NCBI RefSeq assembly: GCF_014197105.1
Contig: NZ_JACIEV010000009.1
Location: 62,001-126,000 of the forward strand
Direction of reading: 5' to 3'
Origin: Sphingomonas jinjuensis
GTDB taxonomy: Bacteria; Pseudomonadota; Alphaproteobacteria; Sphingomonadales; Sphingomonadaceae
Length of the DNA: 64,000 nt
The position numbers were made by a program, and so were the translations under genes. The first letter of the stretch is position 1. The number at the start of each line of letters is the position of its first letter. Shown here one piece after another: positions 16,943 through 24,225 of this stretch. The notes under the pieces were generated by a model. It saw nothing but the letters and a program-made list of their open reading frames with translations. It was not told the DNA's origin and searched no databases.

Positions 16943-18895
16943 ATGGCGTATGAGGAAACTTTCAGGCGTGTCTCGCAAATCCTAAAGCCCGAATTGCGAA
17001 ACAGGCTGAAGGAGATGGCCCATGATCCCGCCAGTACGGTCGGGAAGGCGCTGGAAGCGAGGGGGGCGACGCCCGACGAGTTCCTGGCGGTCTTGGAGGG
17101 ACGCGAAACCCAGTCCTTCCAGGAGAGCGTGGCCGGCCGAAGCAAGTTCATCGAGGCGATCATCCTGAGAGTTGGCCGGCCGAGCTTCCTCATCGTCGGC
17201 GGCAAGGTCGACTGGTCGACTGGCGACGACTTCGAGGATGGCGTCAGGATCGAGACGCTCAGATCGCGGGCCGACGCGCTCAGCGGCTCCTTCCTCGCCG
17301 TAGGGCGTGTCGACACGGTGAACCATCCAAGCATGGACTGGCTCGGTACCTGCTGGCTCGTCAATCACGGCGATGGGACGATCGCCGTCACCAATCGCCA
17401 CGTCGCGGAAATCTTCGCACTGAACCGCCCCGGTGGCCGCGTAGCCTTCCGCACCGATCCCAACAGCCTGGTCCGCCTGGGTGCCAAGGTGGACTTCCGG
17501 CACGAACACATGACAGCAGCGGTGCAGACGGCGGAGGTGAAGGCGGTCCGATACCTCGCGCGTCCGAACGACCCCGACGTGGCCATCCTCGAACTGGACG
17601 GCGCGCATCTCGCACAAGCGCTGGAACTGGCCGCCGACGAGGCCTCGGTCGGCGACTTGATCTGCACGGTCGGTTATCCAGCCTACGACAGCCGCAATGC
17701 AGCGGACGCGCAGGCGGACATCTTCCGTGACACCTATGATTTGAAGAGGTTCGCGCCGGGGCGTGTCCGCCAGTCCACAGGTAAAGGGCTCCGCCTGCTA
17801 CACGACGCGTCGACGCTGGGCGGAGCGTCCGGCTCACCGCTCATGAACCTGGAGAGCGGCAAGGTCGTCGGCCTCCACTTCAGCGGCCGATATCTGACGG
17901 AGAACGTCGCGGTTTCGGTCGAATCCATCCGCGACGCCCTCGAAGGTCGGACAGCAGTGGCGGTGGCCTCTCCCGGTGAAAGTCCGGAGGGGCGTAAGGA
18001 CGGGGTTAGCCAATCGTCCCACTTCGACGGTCGCGAGGGCTATCGACCCGGCTTCCTCGCCGAGGGCCTATCGACCGACAGGCACGGCGACCCCAAGCTG
18101 CATGCACCAATGCCGCAGCCGCCAAAAGACACGCTTGCGCCGCTGCTGTCGGATCCCGACGACCACGAGCTGCGCTACACTCACTTCAGCGTGCTCTACG
18201 ACGCCGAGCGCCGATCGCCCAGACTCACGGCGGTCAACATCGACGGCGAATCTCCCGTCAAGATCAAGCGCGGCAACGACAAGTGGAACAAGGACCTGAG
18301 GATCGATCCCGAGCTGCAACTGGGGTCAAGCGACTTCCCCGGCGATTTCGACCGGGGACATCTCGTGCGCCGCGAGGATCCCAACTGGGGCACGCCTGAA
18401 GTAGCCGCGCAGGCGGACGCCGACACGTTCCACTACACGAACGCCTCGCTCCAGCACGCGCTGCTCAATCGTAGCCGCCAGCGCTGGCTGGGTCTCGAGA
18501 AGTACATCCTTCGATCCGCGCAGACGCACGGTCTCCGAGCTTCGGTGTTCACCGGCCCGATCCTCTCTGACGCGGACAGCGCGCTCGCGGACCGGCCAGA
18601 CCTTCTTGTGCCAAGGGCATTCTGGAAGGTTGTCGTAATGGTCGCCGCAGACGGAGAGCGGCTCCATGCGACCGGCTACGTTCTCGGACAGGCCGAATTC
18701 ATCCAGTCAACCACCGAGACGTTCCAGTACGGGGACTTCAACCTGTTCCAAGTGCCGATAGCCAGGATTGCAGCGGCGACCTCGACAGATTTCCACGGCC
18801 TGGAGGAATTCGATCCGATGGCAGCGCTCGCCGAAACCGAGGCACGACTGGGCGGCGCCACGCTGATCGACAGCCTGGACGACATCACGCTCTAG
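16943..18895 (+). CDS. Trypsin-like peptidase fused to DRGH-type (NUC1) nuclease
   Basis: A 650-residue two-enzyme fusion. Residues 1-110 form a helical N-terminal domain. Residues 115-340 are a trypsin-like peptidase with His153 (AVTNRHVAEIF), Asp212 (DPDVAILEL) and Ser296 (TLGGASGSPL). After a low-complexity linker (340-400), residues 405-640 are a non-specific DNA/RNA endonuclease of the His-Me finger class. It has DRGH at 470-473, the Asn pair in YTNASLQHALLN (500 and 509, the latter the probable metal ligand) and the downstream W and LE of the family. There is no signal peptide, unlike secreted nucleases of this family, so its target is intracellular. GGAGG lies seven bases before the ATG. 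Divergent from the protease-protease-STAND operon, it is the likely toxic effector. Confidence 0.88.
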   Translation: MAYEETFRRVSQILKPELRNRLKEMAHDPASTVGKALEARGATPDEFLAVLEGRETQSFQESVAGRSKFIEAIILRVGRPSFLIVGGKVDWSTGDDFEDGVRIETLRSRADALSGSFLAVGRVDTVNHPSMDWLGTCWLVNHGDGTIAVTNRHVAEIFALNRPGGRVAFRTDPNSLVRLGAKVDFRHEHMTAAVQTAEVKAVRYLARPNDPDVAILELDGAHLAQALELAADEASVGDLICTVGYPAYDSRNAADAQADIFRDTYDLKRFAPGRVRQSTGKGLRLLHDASTLGGASGSPLMNLESGKVVGLHFSGRYLTENVAVSVESIRDALEGRTAVAVASPGESPEGRKDGVSQSSHFDGREGYRPGFLAEGLSTDRHGDPKLHAPMPQPPKDTLAPLLSDPDDHELRYTHFSVLYDAERRSPRLTAVNIDGESPVKIKRGNDKWNKDLRIDPELQLGSSDFPGDFDRGHLVRREDPNWGTPEVAAQADADTFHYTNASLQHALLNRSRQRWLGLEKYILRSAQTHGLRASVFTGPILSDADSALADRPDLLVPRAFWKVVVMVAADGERLHATGYVLGQAEFIQSTTETFQYGDFNLFQVPIARIAAATSTDFHGLEEFDPMAALAETEARLGGATLIDSLDDITL

Positions 18896-19538
18896 GCCGC
18901 GAGGAAAAAGGGCCCAATCCGGTTCGTTCAAGCTGTTCGCGCTTGCCGTCCGTCGACGCCGACGTAGCATGTCGACAGTCGACTCGGGGGCCCATGCCGC
19001 AGTCGCGCACCTGGCACGACAGCTCGGAATGACTGACCCTGGGACTTCGCGCCCGGAGATCGCATTCGGTGCGCGGTGTCCAAGTGACCGGAGGACACGC
19101 GAGTAGCCTCGGAGGGTGGACCGGCGGGGCTAAGAGCCGCCAGGGTGATGACGCGAGCGGACGGAGCAGCCGGGAAGCTCCAGTCCAGTCTTTCACGAAA
19201 TTCCTCGGGTCGACGGCGCGCATCCGCGTTTAGCGAGACCAGGCCGTAGTGACGCGGTCGTCAGATCGACTTCACCATTTACCATCCTGGCGGCGATCAT
19301 CCGCTCGAGACGACGCGGGCCGATGGTCATCGGTTTTCGCGACGCGGTCGCGGCGCAGCCGGGCGAAACCTTGCGTCCATCGCGGTTCTCGAATTGGAGA
19401 TCGGGGACCATGCGCGCCGCCGCAAGGCGTTTCGCCACCAGCAGATCAATAGACGTGGACGATGATCTTAATCTTTGGGTGGGAGCACTGAGATTCGGGG
19501 GAAAATAGAACCCTCGCCTCCGCGCCGAGGGAGAAGAC
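18896..19538. other. 643-base gap without a supported gene
   Basis: Frames on both strands are open in part but lack ribosome sites and recognisable motifs. One minus frame (19193-19633) is open for 146 codons but overlaps the start of the next gene and looks like a decayed coding region. The last 20 bases carry the GGAG ribosome site of the gene at 19539. Confidence 0.5.
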
Positions 19539-20558
19539 ATGAGAGAAGATACCACACTCAGTTCCGCGCACGTCGCGCGCGTTTCCAAATTGGTCGCCGA
19601 CGCCATTGCGCGTATCGGAGACCCCGCCGTCACGCCCCCCGTCGGAGATGACTATAGGGTCGGCGTCCATTACTACGAGAACGAGTGGCAGACGCTCACG
19701 GTGGACGTGGACATGGGTGGCTTCGGCCTCCCGCTGTGCGCCTCCGCGTTCGAAACCCACACCGACGGCGAACCGGATCTGGCGCGACTGGCCGACGCAG
19801 TCGCTGCGCGCGTCGCGGACGCGTCGCGCGGGAGACCCGTCATCGCCCGGCGGCTCGCCGCCGCGCACCAGGCGGCGGAGGAGACCGCGACCCGCATCGG
19901 CGCCCGCGTCCTCGCCGTCCGGATCGCCCGCAACCAGACCGACGCCCGCATGTCCGCCCGCGATCATTGGCTAGAGGTCGAGCTGGAGGTGCTCGACGAC
20001 GCGCTGCGCCCATCGGTCGTGAAGCTGCTGGGCACGGGACCCCGGATGCTGCGGGGCGCAATCGCTCCATATGAGCGGAAGCAGCGGCTGAGATCGAGGC
20101 GGCTTGCGAGCCTCTCCACTGGCGAGGTCATCCACGTCGATGCGGTGGCGGAAGCCGCAATCGCGACCACAGGGCGGAGCGTCGGCTCGGTTGCCGCCGA
20201 CCTGCTCGACGCCGCGCGGTGCGGCCGCTGGACCCAGCTGTCGGGGATCCAATGGACCGATCACGTCAGCGTCCGGCTCCTCGATGGCGTCATCGTTTGC
20301 AGCGCGATGCTGCCCGGCGTCGGCTACATCGACATAGACGAACTGCGGCTCGATCAGGTCCTGCCGGAAACCTTGCAGACGTCGCTACGTAGCCGGCGAC
20401 TGGACGCGATCGCCGATCATCCGGTCCTGCGCTGCGACTCAAGATTGGTATCCTCGCAGGGCGAGGAAGGTGGGCCTACACGCTTGAAGTTCAGGTCCTC
20501 GTCTCGTCCCGTGACGGCGGGCGAGATCGAAGGACGGCAACTGCCGCTTGCCGCATAG
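19539..20558 (+). CDS. Unknown protein, paralogue of next gene
   Basis: A 339-residue protein of no family known to me, with a good ribosome site (GGAG, ATG). It is soluble, without signal or membrane segments. Several blocks match the next gene in order: ARVLAVRIA..LEVELEVLDDALRPS here against MRVVAIGA..MTVDVEMLGDDLMPG there, and LPETLQTSLRSRRLDAIAD against LPDTIKAGLLGRHLGEAID. The two are therefore diverged duplicates or two subunits of one complex. They lie in the same direction, 99 bases apart. Confidence 0.6.
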   Translation: MREDTTLSSAHVARVSKLVADAIARIGDPAVTPPVGDDYRVGVHYYENEWQTLTVDVDMGGFGLPLCASAFETHTDGEPDLARLADAVAARVADASRGRPVIARRLAAAHQAAEETATRIGARVLAVRIARNQTDARMSARDHWLEVELEVLDDALRPSVVKLLGTGPRMLRGAIAPYERKQRLRSRRLASLSTGEVIHVDAVAEAAIATTGRSVGSVAADLLDAARCGRWTQLSGIQWTDHVSVRLLDGVIVCSAMLPGVGYIDIDELRLDQVLPETLQTSLRSRRLDAIADHPVLRCDSRLVSSQGEEGGPTRLKFRSSSRPVTAGEIEGRQLPLAA

Positions 20559-20657
20559 CGGCAAGCCCGCACCAGTCCGGAAGATCGGATTGGCTGCCTC
20601 GCGGCATCACCGAGCATCGAGAGAGTGGCTGGCAACGCCAGTCGAAGGGAAAAAGAC

Positions 20658-21719
20658 ATGTACATGCAGAACGACATCGCCGCCGCCGCGGCCCCTCTGT
20701 TCCACATCGATCCGCCGCAAATCGATCCGGCGAAGCGCAAGGCCGAATTGGAGCGTATCATCGAGATCGCGACCGCGGCGCTGACCAAGACGCAGATTCG
20801 CAAGCTGGGTGGGCTGTCGTTCGCGGCAGCGCGAGACGATGACGACCACTCGTACTTCGGCCAGATCCGTTCCGAACCCATCGGCGCATCGGGCGTCGAG
20901 TACCGCTTCCCCGTCCCCGCGCGGAAGACCGGAGACCGCGACCTTGTCCTGGTGGCCGCTGCGCTCGTCGGAGGCGCCACCCACATGGCAAGGGCGGAGC
21001 GCGGGCTGAAGAAGATCGGTGCGGGATACCGCGACCTCGCGGAAGCGGCCATCGAGGCGGGCAGGGGCGGCATCGCCGAGATGCGCGTCGTCGCAATCGG
21101 CGCGACGCCCGGAAAGACCGCCGAGGAGCTCAAGATGACGGTCGACGTCGAGATGCTCGGCGACGACCTCATGCCGGGCATCGAGCGCGTCTCGGAATTC
21201 GCCGACGCCCACGGCCTCGACCGGATGGAGGAGCGGCTGAAGGGGCTTGCCGCCAAGCACGTCGAGCGCCGAAACGTACTGGCGCGCGCGAAGGTGTTGG
21301 GTTCGACCGGCTTCATCGACGACTCCGCGCTGCGCGTGCTGGACATCTCGGGCTTCGGCCGCGCGGCGGCGCTTGAGCTGCTGCGATCCGATCGCCAGGT
21401 CAACTTCTCGTTCGGCGGGGAGACCGGATACGATATGACTGCCGGCGTCTACTGGAACGACGGCGTCGTGCGGGGCTACGTCGAAAACCGCGAGCGTGGA
21501 AGCACCTTCCGGCTCGAGGCGATGGTGCTCCTCCTAGAGAGCAACGGTCTTCCGGATACGATCAAGGCGGGCCTGCTGGGCCGGCACCTCGGAGAGGCCA
21601 TCGACTTCCGCTTCATCCCCGGCAACGCCCTCATCACCGGCGTCGAGGAATCGGGCGACTGGCTCTACCTGACGCTGGAAATCGGCACGTCGCCGATCGA
21701 GACGGCGATCGGCGGCTGA
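20658..21719 (+). CDS. Unknown protein, paralogue of preceding gene
   Basis: A 353-residue soluble protein starting at ATG 20658 (GAAGGGA upstream). The N-terminal half is helical, with an acidic AARDDDDHSYFGQIRSEP segment; the C-terminal half has beta-rich blocks (NFSFGGETGYDMTAGVYWNDG) shared in order with the preceding gene. No enzyme motif could be identified. Downstream and convergent is an XRE-type regulator. The pair may form one functional unit in the island. Confidence 0.6.
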   Translation: MYMQNDIAAAAAPLFHIDPPQIDPAKRKAELERIIEIATAALTKTQIRKLGGLSFAAARDDDDHSYFGQIRSEPIGASGVEYRFPVPARKTGDRDLVLVAAALVGGATHMARAERGLKKIGAGYRDLAEAAIEAGRGGIAEMRVVAIGATPGKTAEELKMTVDVEMLGDDLMPGIERVSEFADAHGLDRMEERLKGLAAKHVERRNVLARAKVLGSTGFIDDSALRVLDISGFGRAAALELLRSDRQVNFSFGGETGYDMTAGVYWNDGVVRGYVENRERGSTFRLEAMVLLLESNGLPDTIKAGLLGRHLGEAIDFRFIPGNALITGVEESGDWLYLTLEIGTSPIETAIGG

Positions 21720-21740
21720 CGTACACCGGCGATGGTGGCG

Positions 21741-22046
21741 CTACTCTGCGTCGCCGCCATCGCCGACGTGCCCCGCCGGACGCGGACCGCGCGATAGCCG
21801 CTTGACCGCGCGAAGCTCGGCGGCGTCCAACCGCACGTCCCGCAGCAACTCAACGAGCGTCACGTCCAGCTCCAGCGCTATCCGCATGAGCAGCAGCAGC
21901 GACGGATTCTGCTGTCCGCGCTCGAGCCTCGACAGATACTGCCGGTCCACGTCCGCTCGCTCGGAGAACGCGACCTGGCTGTGCCCGGCCGCCAACCGCC
22001 TCGTGCGGATCGCCTCACCGACCTTCCGAATCGCCTCCACCTGCAT
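21741..22046 (-). CDS. XRE-family HTH regulator
   Basis: A 101-residue Cro/CI-type DNA-binding protein. The helix-turn-helix is standard: IRTRRLAAGHSQVAFSERAD, then VDRQYLSRLERGQQNPSLLLLMRIALELD. The tail beyond residue 70 is short and charged, without a peptidase or sensor domain. It converges with the paralogue pair and is divergent from the gene at 22154, which it may control. Confidence 0.87.
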   Translation of the reverse strand: MQVEAIRKVGEAIRTRRLAAGHSQVAFSERADVDRQYLSRLERGQQNPSLLLLMRIALELDVTLVELLRDVRLDAAELRAVKRLSRGPRPAGHVGDGGDAE

Positions 22047-22153
22047 GCGACGACCATGAACCGCGAGCGATTGGCGCGCCAGACGTCACCATCCTGAAAT
22101 GTTCGCCGATGCTTTACCGGTAGGAAAGCGGGGAGAGATAAGAGGTCGCCATC

Positions 22154-23020
22154 TTGCAAGCGGGAAGACACGTGCCAGCAGACCCTGAAACCTCCAAGCT
22201 GGACCCGTGGCGCATCTACGGCCTGCCCGGCCGCTGGCCGGAAGTCCCCGGGCTCGTTTTCCTGCCAGAGGCAGCCGTCACTGTGGCGCAAGCGCTGTTC
22301 TATCTAGAGGCCGTCGACTTCGCGACCGCCGGCGAGATCGACCTGGATTCGGTAGAATCCGGTGTGGCCGGAGAGGCCGCCTCGGCAGCACGGTTCGTCG
22401 CCGACCTCGTCGCTTCCGGGAGCCTCATCGCTCGCGCGCAACGCCTCGGTGGTGGCGACTGCGTCGAGATCGCACGCGACGAGTGGACGAAGGAGCGCGC
22501 GAGGGCGGCGGTCAGCACCGGCCTCATCGAGCGGCGCACCGCCGAGGGGCCCATTCTCCCGCAGTGGGTCCTGATCGGGGCGGCCGAGATGGACCTGGTG
22601 ATGCAATTCTACGGCCCATCTGCTTATTCCGTGGGGGTACACGAGTTGCAGGACCGGGCTACCGGAATCGTGCTCGCCAACCTGACCGCGATCGTGCGCA
22701 ACCAGATGCCGCCCGTTGGCGACGCGGCGGCCCGAAGGATCGTGTCGGTGCTGCTGCCCAGCACCCGCCCCGTCCTCGACGCAAAGGACCGCGACAGCCT
22801 AAAGGCCGCCATCGCGCTCTGGCTGCAGGAGCACTTCGGGAAAGATCCGAACCGCGCCATCGGCCGGGAGGACTACGAGCGGCTCATCCTCACCGAGTTC
22901 GGAGAATTCGTCACGCCGACGATGGCCGGGGAGATCTGGCGGTTGGCAACCGAGACGCCGCCACACTCGCGCCGGCGCGAGGCCGGACGACGCCGCAGCC
23001 GAGCCCGCGATGCTTCCTGA
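22154..23020 (+). CDS. Unknown 288-residue protein
   Basis: Not recognised. The start is either TTG 22154 or GTG 22172 (GGGAAG upstream). The N-terminus reads DPWRIYGLPGRWPEVPGLVFLPEAAVTVAQALFY in segments of mixed helix and strand, and the C-terminal 60 residues are helical with a basic tail (RRREAGRRRSRARDAS). No catalytic motif, signal peptide or membrane helix is seen. It is divergent from the XRE regulator gene, the usual arrangement for a regulated target. Confidence 0.5.
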   Translation: MQAGRHVPADPETSKLDPWRIYGLPGRWPEVPGLVFLPEAAVTVAQALFYLEAVDFATAGEIDLDSVESGVAGEAASAARFVADLVASGSLIARAQRLGGGDCVEIARDEWTKERARAAVSTGLIERRTAEGPILPQWVLIGAAEMDLVMQFYGPSAYSVGVHELQDRATGIVLANLTAIVRNQMPPVGDAAARRIVSVLLPSTRPVLDAKDRDSLKAAIALWLQEHFGKDPNRAIGREDYERLILTEFGEFVTPTMAGEIWRLATETPPHSRRREAGRRRSRARDAS

Positions 23021-23337
23021 ACCGTCGCTGGCGCAGCCAACTGCGGCGGAACGAGGCACGAGCGGCCTCTGCGTCCCAGTCGTCGGCCAGCTGTCGGTGT
23101 CCGACCTGACACGTTGACGCGCGGGTTTCACGCGCACAGCTCCACCTGGCTCAACGGCCTCTCTCCCCTCGGTCCGGCTTCGAGTTGGAGGGCGCCCCGC
23201 ACGGTCGGGCCGAGATCTCCCGAGCCTTCAGTCTGCACCAGGGTTCCGGCCTGAGCCTCGAGGCGGGGCTCCGCCTCCGGGCGGCCATGATCCGTCCGAA
23301 AGGAAATGGGCTCGTTCAAGGAACGAGGAGTGGAAAA

Positions 23338-23691
23338 GTGCCTGTTCATCTCAGCTTCGACGACATCGCCCGCATCCTGCCTTCCCAGACGCAGGATCGG
23401 GAGATGGCTGCAGCTGTGCTCGACGCATGGGTCGAGGAGCAGGCGGCCATCGTGAGGTCCATGGGCGATCCCGCGACGACCGCGTGCATCGTCGATGTCC
23501 AACCACCGGGCTGGTACGTCGCGTGCGAGTTCCGGTCGGCGAACGACCTGTCCTATCCGATCAACATCCGATGCGAGGGCCGCTACGACGTCCGCGGCAA
23601 CACCCCGCACCTGCTGGACACCGGAGCGGGCTTCAGGCTCGTCGCGCTCCTGCTGCGGGAACTGGGGATGAAGACGAGGCTGCTGACCTAG
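23338..23691 (+). CDS. Small unknown protein, single copy of an island repeat domain
   Basis: A 117-residue protein starting at GTG 23338 after GAGGAG. Its core is the helix AVLDAWVEEQAAIVRSMG, a strand region GWYVACEFRSANDLSYPI, and the helix GFRLVALLLRELGM. The same order occurs twice in the 238-residue protein encoded at 32950-33666 (EEVRAFLLEHGEAVRRLG / AFRLAGLLLTDLG and EMLAWVRAQAAGIRRFA / AFASAMASLLLKEI). The similarity suggests an island-specific domain family of unknown function. Confidence 0.55.
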   Translation: MPVHLSFDDIARILPSQTQDREMAAAVLDAWVEEQAAIVRSMGDPATTACIVDVQPPGWYVACEFRSANDLSYPINIRCEGRYDVRGNTPHLLDTGAGFRLVALLLRELGMKTRLLT

Positions 23692-23879
23692 CGGGTCTCC
23701 CAAACCTCCGAGTCGCACGCCGCCGCCGCGCCGAAATCCCGGGACCTCTTCGCGATTGCACTGCCGGAACGACGCTGCCGAACGCAAGCGCCTCCCCAGC
23801 GCCGCCGGGAAATCCTCTCCCCTACCGCCGATTGCGCATCGCCCCGACACGGCCAGCTCCCACTTCAGGAGCTTTCGCG

Positions 23880-24134
23880 ATGCCACGGAAGAGATGGCCG
23901 CCGTCCGCCGTTCTGACCACCGCACAGGCGTCCCACCACGTCGGGCTGGCGGTCAGCACTCTCGAGAAACTCAGGCACCCGGAAGCGGAGGGCGGCCCTC
24001 CTTGGGTAACCCTGCTCAGGGGGGCGATCCGCTACCGCGTGGCCGATCTGGACGAGTGGCTCGCCGCGCGCGTCACCGGCCGCACCCACCCGCGCTGCGC
24101 CGACTGCCCGCTCAACCGCAAGGACCGAGGCTGA
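23880..24134 (+). CDS. AlpA/MerR-like HTH protein
   Basis: An 84-residue DNA-binding protein starting at ATG 23880 (AGGAG ten bases upstream). It has the excisionase/AlpA layout: TTAQASHHVGLAVSTLEKLRHP as winged-helix HTH, then IRYRVADLDEWLAARV. A final CxxC segment (HPRCADCPLNRKDRG) is unusual. It lies 91 bases upstream of a large tyrosine-recombinase-like gene in the same direction, a typical pairing of excision factor with recombinase. Confidence 0.82.
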   Translation: MPRKRWPPSAVLTTAQASHHVGLAVSTLEKLRHPEAEGGPPWVTLLRGAIRYRVADLDEWLAARVTGRTHPRCADCPLNRKDRG

Positions 24135-24225
24135 CGACGCGCGGAGCGACGTCGTCAGCAGAGGATCCACAATCGTGGCGCCAGCCGGCCGCCGCGCTTC
24201 CCGACACCGCAGAAGGAGAAATGCG

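Noticed and set aside
10709-18895. Bacterial gasdermin as the effector of the protease-STAND locus
   Set aside because: No protein of gasdermin-like size and pattern lies beside the operon; the nuclease fusion is the only visible effector.
19193-19633. 146-codon minus-strand frame in the gap before the paralogue pair
   Set aside because: No ribosome site, overlaps the start of the well supported gene at 19539, and no recognisable domain.
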